Assembly: GCA_002339165.1 (NCBI GenBank)
Contig: DDJS01000045.1
Coordinates: 12,977 to 45,872 of the forward strand
Direction of reading: 5' to 3'
From: Cellvibrionales bacterium UBA2618
GTDB taxonomy: Bacteria > Pseudomonadota > Gammaproteobacteria > Pseudomonadales > Porticoccaceae
DNA length: 32,896 nucleotides
The position numbers were made by a program, and so were the translations under genes. Positions 16,894 to 24,483 of the stretch are shown here, piece by piece; position 1 is the stretch's first letter, and each line of letters begins with the position of its first letter. The notes below the pieces were generated by a model. The model did no database searches. It was not told the origin of the DNA and was given only the letters and a program-made list of their open reading frames with translations.

Positions 16894-17265
16894 TTAATTT
16901 AAAACGAGATACCCGCGGCCTTCCACACAGCGCCGCAATACTTGATGCTTCTCTCGACTGGCCCGCTGATAGGACTCAACACCGCCCAGGACAGCGCCGG
17001 CGCCCGCCGAGCGCTTAGCCGTGTCGCTATCGCCGACGACTGCGCCCACCGCACCGCCCACGGCCGCTCCGATAATCGTCCCCTGCGTCACCTGCTCGGC
17101 CATCGGCACCTGCTCGGCATAACGTTGGCATTCGGCCAAATCGACCATATATTGTGATTGATCGACAAATTTTCTATCGATAATCAACTCTTTGGGGCCA
17201 TAAATACCCGGCGCACTAGCACAGCCAGCGAGACCGAGAAAACACATAACGCCTAATCTTTTCAT
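16894..17265 (-). CDS. Glycine-zipper lipoprotein
   Basis: A 123-residue envelope protein. The N-terminus is a short lipoprotein signal with lipobox Leu-Ala-Gly-Cys, predicting a lipid-anchored mature protein of about 107 residues. A central Gly/Ala-rich segment (GTIIGAAVGGAVGAVVGD) has GxxxG spacing, a glycine zipper that may insert in or bind a membrane. Two Cys residues flank it (AECQRY and RRCVEG), possibly a disulfide. I chose the second of two close ATGs (17263-17265), which lies 9 nt from AGGAG; the first (17269-17271) is only 3 nt away. Similar small lipoproteins are widespread and uncharacterised. Confidence 0.7.
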   Translation of the reverse strand: MKRLGVMCFLGLAGCASAPGIYGPKELIIDRKFVDQSQYMVDLAECQRYAEQVPMAEQVTQGTIIGAAVGGAVGAVVGDSDTAKRSAGAGAVLGGVESYQRASREKHQVLRRCVEGRGYLVLN

Positions 17266-17401
17266 TATCATTTTCTCCTGAACGTTCACAGAGCGCCGAC
17301 GACCGTCTCCAGCCAAGGGCTACACGTGCGCCTTCCATCGGCGCTGTCACACATTGAAACAAAGGCGCATAGACTCGCGCAATGCCTCAGGTCAATAACA
17401 A

Positions 17402-17839
17402 TCAAAATTCTCGGCACATGACCAAAGCATCTTCGCGCAGATGCTCATCAGCGATCGGATAATAACCTCGGCGTTCGCCAACCTGAATAAAACCATGCTG
17501 GTCATAGAGTCGAATAGCCCGAAAGTTAGACACCCGCACCTCGAGCGATAACTGCCTAATTTTACCGCGCAACTCATAGATCATCGCCCGTAAAAGTCGG
17601 CGACCACATCCGCTCCCCTGACGGCCTGGCGCTATGGCAATGTTTAATAATTCGGCCTGATCACCGGTTTGACGATACACGACAAACCCGCAGACGTGCT
17701 CAGCATCGCAATACACCCGCGCTTGATGATGCTCAATACTTTCAAGAAAACCACGATCGCTCCATGGCGCAAGTGATGTCGTGCGCTCTATGTCGAGCAC
17801 TGCAGCGATGTGCGCCTGTTGCATAGGAGCAATAATCAT
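17402..17839 (-). CDS. rimI: Ribosomal protein S18 alanine N-acetyltransferase
   Basis: A 145-residue GNAT enzyme that acetylates the N-terminal alanine of ribosomal protein S18, whose gene (rpsR) is also in this window. Seen are the acetyl-CoA loop GRQGSGCG (72-79), the SLEVRVSNFRAIRLY motif with Glu100 and Tyr112, which match the catalytic Glu/Tyr of E. coli RimI, and the GFIQVGERRGYY end. N-terminal APWS is also typical. The gene follows the holD-like gene by 103 nt on the same strand, the same neighbours as in E. coli (holD-rimI). The ribosome binding site is weak. Confidence 0.92.
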   Translation of the reverse strand: MIIAPMQQAHIAAVLDIERTTSLAPWSDRGFLESIEHHQARVYCDAEHVCGFVVYRQTGDQAELLNIAIAPGRQGSGCGRRLLRAMIYELRGKIRQLSLEVRVSNFRAIRLYDQHGFIQVGERRGYYPIADEHLREDALVMCREF

Positions 17840-17942
17840 AGTCGTAAATACCCGTAAGCACTGTAGAGTGTAAAACGCCCAACCGAAAATGGCCGTGTAG
17901 TGCTTCTAAGCGCCAAATTCACCCGCAGCCACTTGAGCATAC

Positions 17943-18683
17943 TCAGGGTTGCAATACCTGCCATGCACGACACTTTTCTTGCGGGTCCAGCAGCATCGCC
18001 TCAAGCGATGGTAAGCTATCTATGCACACGCCATCTGCGCGCACCAAACGTCCCTCGCGCAACTCAGTGGTTTGCTCTGGAACACATAACCAATAGCGCG
18101 GCACATCCCCTAACAGGACAATTCGGCTGATGGTCGACTGCGCTATACGAGTTTCCATGACGGTGCTAAGAAACTCACGAACCTGTGCCTCGTCGCCCTG
18201 AGTATTTGGTAGCGGTGGCCACTCTATAATATCCATAGTCGCTATGTTCTGGGGTCGAACATCGATGGCCAACAATAAATTACTCAACAGCTCAAGTTGT
18301 TGCCCATTGGGGAGCGCCGCGCCTATATCACTAAACAACAACAGCTCGGGAGCAGGTTGCCAGAGTGCAAATTTAAGTTCCACTGCGGTTTCAGGAGTCG
18401 ATAGCGACGAACTATGGCTGACCAGAGGTACATCGTTCGTGACGACCTTTGGCGCTTCATTCGCGAACTCGTCCGCAGCCTCCAGCGGTTTGGAGTCCTC
18501 GACCGGCAGCCGGGGCGGAGCGATCAAACTCGCGGGTACAAGCGACAGCGTCTCTTCAAGCTCTATCGCTTTAAGGCCTCTCGGCACTGTGTATGGGTCC
18601 ACAGCGAGGCATTCATCGGACTTGACCACATACTGAACGACGCCAAGGGCCTTCAGGTAGTCATCTCGTTGGTGGTTAATCAC
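17943..18683 (-). CDS. DNA polymerase III psi-like protein (HolD-like)
   Basis: A 246-residue protein of low overall conservation. Three points suggest the psi subunit: it precedes rimI as holD does in E. coli; its N-terminus (RDDYLKALGVVQY) matches the HolD start (RDWQLQQLGITQW) that binds chi; and its C-terminal half has an alternating strand/helix pattern ending in a segment like the HolD end (LPSLEAMLLDPQEKCRAWQVL). Between residues about 45 and 105 is a Pro/Ser/Glu-rich stretch that E. coli HolD (137 residues) lacks. The start is GTG at 18681-18683 with GGAG 8 nt upstream. Psi joins the clamp loader to chi and SSB. Probable, not certain. Confidence 0.55.
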   Translation of the reverse strand: MINHQRDDYLKALGVVQYVVKSDECLAVDPYTVPRGLKAIELEETLSLVPASLIAPPRLPVEDSKPLEAADEFANEAPKVVTNDVPLVSHSSSLSTPETAVELKFALWQPAPELLLFSDIGAALPNGQQLELLSNLLLAIDVRPQNIATMDIIEWPPLPNTQGDEAQVREFLSTVMETRIAQSTISRIVLLGDVPRYWLCVPEQTTELREGRLVRADGVCIDSLPSLEAMLLDPQEKCRAWQVLQP

Positions 18684-18733
18684 GCGATGCTCTCCAAGCG
18701 ACGATCAAAAGCTAGCTGTAGCCAGCAGACGCA

Positions 18734-19540
18734 TCAATGGTGCTCAACCGGTGTGTCAGAATCCTCTACTTTTCCGTTACCGCGAAAACGCGTCCAAATC
18801 CAGCGCAATGGCGCCGAAAAACTGAACACTAGCGCGATGGTGAAGAGTATCCGTGGCGGATCGATGGTAATAATAACAAAGCCCATAACCACCGATAGAA
18901 TGACGAAAAACGGCACTCTACCGCGAAAATCAATTTCTTTAAAACTCGGATAGCTCAAATTCGAGACCATCAGCAGACCGGCCACGGCGGTCATCACAGC
19001 GCCCAAGGTGATCAGTGAAGGGGACATATTAAGTGGGTATGTAGACCACACAAACCCTGCCACCAAGGCAGCCGCTACTGGACTCGGCAATCCAGTAAAG
19101 TGTTTTTTATCGGCTCCGTCCGACTGCACATTAAAACGCGCCAAACGCAGCGCCGCGCAAGAAGCAAAAACAAACGCCGCCGCTAGACCAAATTTCCCCA
19201 GCACATCGAGCCCCCAGCCATAGGCCACCACTGCCGGTGCAACACCAAATGACACCATATCTGAGAGGCTATCGTACTGCACACCGAAGTCACTTTCGGT
19301 ATTCGTCATCCGCGCGACCCGCCCGTCCAACCCGTCGAACAGAAGCGCCGCAAAGATCGCCATACAGGCCCATTCATACTGTCCACTAAAGCCCGAAAGA
19401 ACTGCATAGAAACCACAGAAAAGTGCGCCCGTGGTGAGTAAATTAGGCAGTAAATAAATCCCTTTTTGACGCACCGACGCCACCGTTCTAACGCTACCAC
19501 TTTTGGGTTTTAATTCGACCACACGCTGTTTTAATGCCAT
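18734..19540 (-). CDS. pssA: CDP-diacylglycerol-serine O-phosphatidyltransferase
   Basis: A 268-residue integral membrane enzyme making phosphatidylserine, the precursor of phosphatidylethanolamine. It is the CDP-alcohol phosphatidyltransferase type (not the E. coli PLD type). The catalytic motif reads D69..D72-G73..A76-R77...G86...D90...D94 in FDGLDGRVARMTNTESDFGVQYDSLSDM. About seven or eight hydrophobic segments follow a basic N-terminus with LPNLLTTGALFCGF. The ATG has AAGG about 13 nt upstream, a long spacing. It ends the ilvIHC cluster, as in Pseudomonas, but here a phosphatase gene sits between ilvC and pssA. Confidence 0.94.
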   Translation of the reverse strand: MALKQRVVELKPKSGSVRTVASVRQKGIYLLPNLLTTGALFCGFYAVLSGFSGQYEWACMAIFAALLFDGLDGRVARMTNTESDFGVQYDSLSDMVSFGVAPAVVAYGWGLDVLGKFGLAAAFVFASCAALRLARFNVQSDGADKKHFTGLPSPVAAALVAGFVWSTYPLNMSPSLITLGAVMTAVAGLLMVSNLSYPSFKEIDFRGRVPFFVILSVVMGFVIITIDPPRILFTIALVFSFSAPLRWIWTRFRGNGKVEDSDTPVEHH

Positions 19541-19665
19541 CGGAAAGAATACCTTCGGTTGTCATAATATGACGGTTCAGCATAAAAATCACCGAACTCT
19601 AGTCGCAGTATAAGCTAATATGCTGCGAGATAGCACGGCCATCACGCGGACGTGATCATGCCACT

Positions 19666-20469
19666 TCAATCGGTCAAAAATTGTGCTCGCATCGAGGCGC
19701 AATCGTCGGCACTAAAACCGAGCGCCGACTGGAGATAATTCCCCACACCGCCGTAGTGTCGATCCAGCGCATCTAAGAACGCCTCAATATTATCCCGATG
19801 AACTGAGCAGTATGGTATCAGCCAATCACGCTGCCAATGCTCGACATCGGCATCGCGCAAATGCTTCTCGACCAACCGCAACAAATTTTCTGAGTCGAAA
19901 TGCTCGAGGGTCAGTAAATAATCTTCAACAATGGTTTCACGCGGTACATCTAGAGCGCCCAAGATTAATGCTGCCGCCATACCGGTACGATCCTTACCGG
20001 CTGCGCAGTGAAACAGGCTGCCGCCTCGGTGATTGTCCAATATACCCCGCATGAAACGGGTATAAGCGGGGATCACCTCCTCGATACAATCGCGGTAGGA
20101 ATTAACCACCAGTTCGTGGGACGATAGTGCGGTGAGTTTGCCGGCCAATAAAATATCCCAAAACCGCGACATACTGCCGATTGATATTTGATAATCCGCC
20201 GTAGTTTGCGCGGAAAATTCTCTGCTGGGCATCCTGCGCTGCTCTTCTTCACGCCGAAAGTCGTGTACTTGGTGGATCCCCAGTGCTCGCAACGACATCA
20301 GATCGCCTTCACTGAGTTCCGCTAGGTGCCCACAGCGAAACAATTTACCCCATTTAACATGTCGCCCATCACGGCTTAAATAGCCACCCAGGTCGCGGAA
20401 GTTAACACCGCCATCCAGTGGCACAACCCGCGACGAGTTGAGAACTCCATCACCATCCTGTACAGCCAT
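19666..20469 (-). CDS. Tyrosine-protein phosphatase family protein (Y_phosphatase3)
   Basis: A 267-residue cytoplasmic protein with the Cys-x5-Arg signature HCAAGKDRTG (Cys155, Arg161), the N-terminal NFRDLGGY motif (23-30) and a DFRREEE segment near 70-76 that may supply the general acid. This is the bacterial Tyr/dual-specificity or lipid phosphatase group that includes LipA-like and MptpB-like enzymes; the substrate cannot be told from sequence. No signal peptide. The ATG has a modest AAGG site. It lies between ilvC (terminator-like hairpin between them) and pssA. Its neighbour pssA makes a phospholipid, but no functional link is shown. Confidence 0.85.
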   Translation of the reverse strand: MAVQDGDGVLNSSRVVPLDGGVNFRDLGGYLSRDGRHVKWGKLFRCGHLAELSEGDLMSLRALGIHQVHDFRREEEQRRMPSREFSAQTTADYQISIGSMSRFWDILLAGKLTALSSHELVVNSYRDCIEEVIPAYTRFMRGILDNHRGGSLFHCAAGKDRTGMAAALILGALDVPRETIVEDYLLTLEHFDSENLLRLVEKHLRDADVEHWQRDWLIPYCSVHRDNIEAFLDALDRHYGGVGNYLQSALGFSADDCASMRAQFLTD

Positions 20470-20491
20470 TATCTATCGACCTTTAAAGACC

Positions 20492-20518
20492 GCCCGCGGG
20501 GTTTCCGCGGGCTTTTTT
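20492..20518 (+). terminator. Hairpin with T-run between ilvC and phosphatase gene, reading +
   Basis: Arms GCCCGCGG (20492-20499) and CCGCGGGC (20505-20512), a 5-nt loop, then six T on the + strand (20513-20518). It has full terminator form only for transcription towards ilvC from the right-hand + direction. On the - strand, where both neighbours lie, the stem is followed by GGTCTTT, a poor U-run, so it would at best attenuate the ilv transcript. Confidence 0.6.
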
Positions 20519-20532
20519 GTAACTGCAGCCGA

Positions 20533-21549
20533 TTAGTTTTTGTCTTTGTCGACTAGCGCATTTTTGGTAATCCACGGCATCATACCGCGAAGGTTAGCCC
20601 CCACCTGCTCGATCGGGTGCGCGGCATTATTGCGGCGGTAAGCGGTCATTGAAGGGTAATTAGTCGCTCCCTCACTGATAAACATTTTCGCGTATTCACC
20701 CGATTGAATGCGTTTCAGCGCATTGCGCATGGCCGCCCTTGACTGGTCGTTAATAATCTCCGGCCCAGTCACATACTCGCCGTATTCGGCATTGTTTGAA
20801 ATAGAGTAATTCATGTTGGCAATGCCGCCTTCATACATCAGGTCGACAATTAATTTGAGCTCATGTAAACATTCAAAATAGGCCATCTCAGGCGCATATC
20901 CGGCTTCGGTCAAGGTTTCAAAGCCAGCCTTAACAAGTTCCACCGCGCCGCCGCACAGAACCGCCTGTTCGCCAAATAGATCTGTTTCTGTTTCGTCTTT
21001 AAAGGTCGTTTCAATGATTCCGGTGCGCCCGCCACCTACACCGCTTGCGTAGGACATCGCTACTTGCTTGGCGCGACCCGACGCGTTCTGATGGATCGCT
21101 ATCAAATCAGGAATACCGCCACCTTGCACAAACTCGTTGCGCACGGTATGTCCTGGCGCCTTGGGTGCAATCATAATTACATCGAGATCGGCACGCGGTA
21201 CGACCTGGTTGTAGTGAATGGAAAAACCGTGCGCAAAAGCAAGGGTCGCACCAACTTTTAGGTTCGGCTCAACTTCATCGCGGTACAGCTGTGACTGAAA
21301 TTCATCCGGCGTCAGAATCATCACTAAGTCTGCGTTGGCCACCGTCTGCGCGACTTCGCCGACCTTTAGACCCATGGATTCAGCCTTGGCGACCGAGCTC
21401 GATCCCGAGCGTAAACCCACGGTGACATCAACACCTGAATCCTTGAGGTTGTTGGCGTGGGCATTGCCCTGTGATCCATATCCTATGATCGCCACTTTCA
21501 TATTTTGGATGATCGATAAATCGCAATCTTTGTCGTAATAAACCTGCAT
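20533..21549 (-). CDS. ilvC: Ketol-acid reductoisomerase (class I)
   Basis: A 338-residue enzyme converting acetolactate and acetohydroxybutyrate to dihydroxy acids with NADPH and Mg2+, the second common step of valine/isoleucine synthesis. Length fits the short class I form (E. coli IlvC is a long class II). The Rossmann motif GYGSQGNAHANNL is near residues 24-36; LRSGSSS is the NADPH phosphate-binding loop; DETETDLFGEQAVLCGG and ECLHELKLIVDLMYEGG carry the metal-binding acidic residues. The start at 21547-21549 follows AGGTGA; an in-frame extension of 22 codons upstream lacks family similarity. It is 19 nt from ilvH. Confidence 0.96.
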   Translation of the reverse strand: MQVYYDKDCDLSIIQNMKVAIIGYGSQGNAHANNLKDSGVDVTVGLRSGSSSVAKAESMGLKVGEVAQTVANADLVMILTPDEFQSQLYRDEVEPNLKVGATLAFAHGFSIHYNQVVPRADLDVIMIAPKAPGHTVRNEFVQGGGIPDLIAIHQNASGRAKQVAMSYASGVGGGRTGIIETTFKDETETDLFGEQAVLCGGAVELVKAGFETLTEAGYAPEMAYFECLHELKLIVDLMYEGGIANMNYSISNNAEYGEYVTGPEIINDQSRAAMRNALKRIQSGEYAKMFISEGATNYPSMTAYRRNNAAHPIEQVGANLRGMMPWITKNALVDKDKN

Positions 21550-21568
21550 TATTTCACCTGACCTATTG

Positions 21569-22063
21569 TTAAACGTGTAAAAATTTATCGCCGCGAGAAA
21601 TACCCACGACCCCACTGCGAACTACTTCCATAGTCCCAACGTCCGCCAGCGCCTCGATGAACGCGTCGAGTTTGTCGCTATCACCCACCAATTGGATGGT
21701 GTAAGTGGCCGCGGTGACATCGATAATATAACCGCGAAAGATATCACTGCAACGCTTTAATTCGGCGCGTGTGTCTGATGTTGAAGCCTTGATCTTAACG
21801 ATCATTAACTCCCGCTCGATGTGCGCACCTTCGCTTAATTCGATCACCTTAACGGTGTCGATTAGCTTGTGCAGTTGCTTGACAATCTGCTCAATCATGC
21901 GGTCGTCGCCGCCAGTCGTCAGCGTCAAACGAGACAAGGTTTCATCGTCAGTCGGCGCCACAGTTAAGGTGTCAATATTGTAACCGCGTTGCGAAAATAG
22001 CCCAACCACGCGAGACAGGGCTCCGGCTTCGTTTTCCATTAATACGGAGATAATGCGCTTCAT
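21569..22063 (-). CDS. ilvH: Acetolactate synthase small (regulatory) subunit
   Basis: A 164-residue regulatory subunit (E. coli IlvH 163). An ACT domain at the N-terminus (MKRIISVLMENEAGALSRVVGLFSQRG) binds valine for feedback control; the second half is the ALS_ss_C domain with ERELMIVKI and RSGVVGISRG. The ATG shares its first base with the ilvI stop (TAATG, 22061-22065), so translation is coupled, which fits a subunit that must be made in proportion to IlvI. Identification is clear; ilvN is the alternative symbol used in some genomes. Confidence 0.95.
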   Translation of the reverse strand: MKRIISVLMENEAGALSRVVGLFSQRGYNIDTLTVAPTDDETLSRLTLTTGGDDRMIEQIVKQLHKLIDTVKVIELSEGAHIERELMIVKIKASTSDTRAELKRCSDIFRGYIIDVTAATYTIQLVGDSDKLDAFIEALADVGTMEVVRSGVVGISRGDKFLHV

Positions 22064-23799
22064 TAGGTTTTCTCCGATTTATTTAACCACAGTTCTCGCA
22101 TAGAGCCCCCAGGCACCTGCATCGGATAGACATGCTCCGCCCTATCGACACAGATGTCCATAAATACCACGCGGTCCTTCAAGGCAAAGCACTCTTTCAT
22201 TTTCGGCGCCAACTCATCGATGTGTTCGATGCGCATACCGACGTGCCCATAGGCCTCAGCGAGCGCCACGAAGTCGGGTAGTGAGTCCTCGTAAAGACTC
22301 TCCGCGTAGCGGCCGTTGTAATTCATATCCTGCCACTGGCGGACCATGCCAAGGGCTGCATTATTGAGATTAATGATTTTGATGGGCAACTGATGCTGCG
22401 TGCATGTTGAGAGTTCTTGAATACACATCTGTATGCTCCCCTCTCCAGTCACGCAGGCAACATGCGCATCCGGAAAGGCCAACTGGACGCCCATCGCCGC
22501 GGGCAAACCGAAGCCCATGGTGCCGAGGCCACCAGAATTGATCCACTGACGAGGTTGATCAAACAAATAGTACTGTGCAGCAAACATCTGGTGTTGACCG
22601 ACATCAGATGTTATGTATGCCTTGCCCTCAGTAACCTCATACAGCGTCTTGATGACATCCTGCGGTTTGATCAAATTTCCTACACTCGGCTCATAGCGCG
22701 GTTGCGTGTAAATACCGTGCTCGGCACGCCATTCATTAATCTGTGTCCACCAAGCCTCAATGGCGAGGCTGTCGGGACGTTGCGGCGCCTGCTTTATGAT
22801 ACTCACCATCTCTCGCAAAACAGCAGAGCAGGTGCCGACGATGGGAATGTGAGCCTCGATATTTTTCGACACAGAAGTGGGGTCGACATCGATATGAATA
22901 ATGGTCGCCCGTGGGCAAAACTTCTCGAGATCATTGGTTACACGGTCATCAAAACGGGCACCGACGGCAAAAATTACATCGGCATCGTGCATCGCGGAAT
23001 TGGCCTCGTAGGTTCCATGCATACCGAGCATGCCCACAAATAGCGGATCGCTGCCTGGATAGGCACCCAGTCCCATCAGCGTATTGGTCACGGGATAATT
23101 CAACAACCGCACCAACTCGCGTAAATGCTCGGAAGCATTATCTATAATGACCCCACCACCGGCATAAATAACCGGCCGTTTGGCATCCAACAAGACTTTG
23201 GCGGCGCGCTTAATCTGTCCTTTATGGCCGCGACTGGAGGGTTGATAGGATCGCATAACAATCTTGTCGGGGAATTCGTAGGGGACTTTATAGTTCGGAT
23301 CGGTGACATCCTTAGGAATATCCACCACCACCGGCCCCGGTCTTCCGGTCGAGGCAATATAATAAGCTTTGGCGATCGTCGCAGCAATGTCCTCTGCACG
23401 GGTAACTAAAAAGCTATGTTTGACGATCGGTCGCGACACGCCGACCATATCGGTTTCTTGGAATGCATCCTGACCAATTTTGGTCGACGGGACCTGCCCA
23501 GATATCACCACCAGTGGAATGGAGTCCATATAGGCGGTGGCGATTCCAGTAATTGCATTGGTTGCACCGGGACCAGAAGTCACCAGCGCCGTGCCCACCT
23601 GCCCGGTGGCGCGCGAGAACCCGTCGGCGGCGTGAACGGCCGCCTGCTCGTGCCTTACCAGCAGATGATGAACATCGTCCTGCCGAAAGATTGCATCGTA
23701 AATATGCAATGCAGCCCCCCCGGGATAACCCCAAACGAAGTTAACGCCCGCATCGCGAAGTGCGCGCACAATGATGTCACCACCAGATAAAAGTTCCAC
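22063..23799 (-). CDS. ilvI: Acetolactate synthase large (catalytic) subunit
   Basis: A 578-residue thiamine-diphosphate enzyme that condenses pyruvate with itself or with 2-oxobutyrate. The TPP glutamate is in LVRHEQAAVHAADG; the FAD-related and activator segments (LVTSGPGATNAITGIATAYMDS, GQDAFQETDMVG) are intact. The Mg/TPP motif reads TGEGSIQM, with Glu where many enzymes have Asp; from memory this variant also occurs in Pseudomonas IlvI, so it is probably functional. NNAALGMVRQWQDM follows. The start is GTG at 23797-23799 with GAGG about 8 nt upstream. It is first in ilvI-ilvH-ilvC and lies behind a 684-bp non-coding gap that must hold its promoter. Confidence 0.96.
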   Translation of the reverse strand: MELLSGGDIIVRALRDAGVNFVWGYPGGAALHIYDAIFRQDDVHHLLVRHEQAAVHAADGFSRATGQVGTALVTSGPGATNAITGIATAYMDSIPLVVISGQVPSTKIGQDAFQETDMVGVSRPIVKHSFLVTRAEDIAATIAKAYYIASTGRPGPVVVDIPKDVTDPNYKVPYEFPDKIVMRSYQPSSRGHKGQIKRAAKVLLDAKRPVIYAGGGVIIDNASEHLRELVRLLNYPVTNTLMGLGAYPGSDPLFVGMLGMHGTYEANSAMHDADVIFAVGARFDDRVTNDLEKFCPRATIIHIDVDPTSVSKNIEAHIPIVGTCSAVLREMVSIIKQAPQRPDSLAIEAWWTQINEWRAEHGIYTQPRYEPSVGNLIKPQDVIKTLYEVTEGKAYITSDVGQHQMFAAQYYLFDQPRQWINSGGLGTMGFGLPAAMGVQLAFPDAHVACVTGEGSIQMCIQELSTCTQHQLPIKIINLNNAALGMVRQWQDMNYNGRYAESLYEDSLPDFVALAEAYGHVGMRIEHIDELAPKMKECFALKDRVVFMDICVDRAEHVYPMQVPGGSMRELWLNKSEKT

Positions 23800-24483
23800 T
23801 AGATTACCTCAAGTCACCCTGTCAATTTATCCGTTCTCAGTGACTACCCGAAATCAATCAGCTTGGACACACCGCTACTGCGGTGCCGTGCGAGCCAGCA
23901 GCAAAGTGTACTGTGCTCATTTGACTCTATGGGTAATAGTGTCAATTCTTCTGATGACCAGTGACAATGGGTAGTGCCAACCTGGTACTAAGGTTGTTAT
24001 ACGTCGTTTAAACGCTGTGGGCACAGTACCATTTTTTTTTCGCTAGTCAATTAATTTTTTGTGTCTGCGACCTACGCCAATGCCATTTTCAACGTAGATA
24101 AAGAGTCGAAGGGACCGCGTTAAAGCCGCCCTCTGAGGGCTGCAGTAAAAATGGGTTCGCTATCGGTCGCCACTGATACCTCAGGTATACCTGCATTTCC
24201 GTCAAAAAATCAGCTTTAAACACATGACCGTAAAACAATACCTACCCGTGCGCCCTCGCGATGGGTAAAAGCCCTCAAAACTCGTCACCTCCTACGCAGC
24301 ACCACTGCGGCCAACAACGTGCTTCGAGTGCTACTGTTACAGTCGGGGTAGGTAAACATATCGAAAAACGATAAAAATGCCGGCCAATACTTGAGCCTGC
24401 GCGCTGCGCGGATTTTAACAGGCACCTCGTAAATAAGCCGCACAGTAGAACCGCAGTAAAGCGACTGACCCGTAGGCAATGCC
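23800..24483. other. 684-bp gap upstream of ilvI with repeats and palindromes
   Basis: The longest non-coding stretch. It contains four ATGGGT hexamers on the + strand (23929, 23967, 24151, 24261); a 9-bp inverted repeat GTACTGTGC (23908-23916) / GCACAGTAC (24021-24029); nested palindromes at 24176-24193; and a short inverted repeat GCCCTC-T-GAGGGC at 24128-24140. On the - strand an open stretch (24089-24241) includes a 35-codon ATG frame (24089-24196) with protein-like composition but a weak ribosome binding site. No leader peptide rich in Ile/Val/Leu codons, no known RNA gene and no clean promoter could be recognised. It could hold a long ilv leader, a small RNA, a dispersed repeat or a gene remnant. 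Confidence 0.4.
24176..24193. repeat. Overlapping palindromes upstream of ilvI
   Basis: ATACCT-C-AGGTAT (24176-24188) overlaps a perfect 12-bp palindrome CAGGTATACCTG (24182-24193). Two nested dyads sharing AGGTAT look like a site for a dimeric regulator bound cooperatively, or part of a repeated element. It lies about 380 nt upstream of the ilvI start. Confidence 0.35.

Noticed and set aside
22417..23043. 208-codon open frame on the + strand inside ilvI
   Set aside because: It lies fully antisense to a clear acetolactate synthase gene and has no family features; a shadow frame.
23400..23800. Glu instead of Asp in the TPP motif of ilvI as an inactivating change
   Set aside because: The affected motif (TGEGSIQM) is otherwise intact, and as I recall the same variant occurs in Pseudomonas enzymes, so no loss of function is implied.
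23800..24060. Branched-chain amino acid attenuator peptide before ilvI
   Set aside because: The short frames here have no run of Ile, Val or Leu codons, and no terminator/antiterminator pair was seen next to ilvI.
24285..24479. 64-codon open frame on the - strand after panC
   Set aside because: No ribosome binding site at its start, no recognisable motif, and composition like random reading of non-coding DNA.
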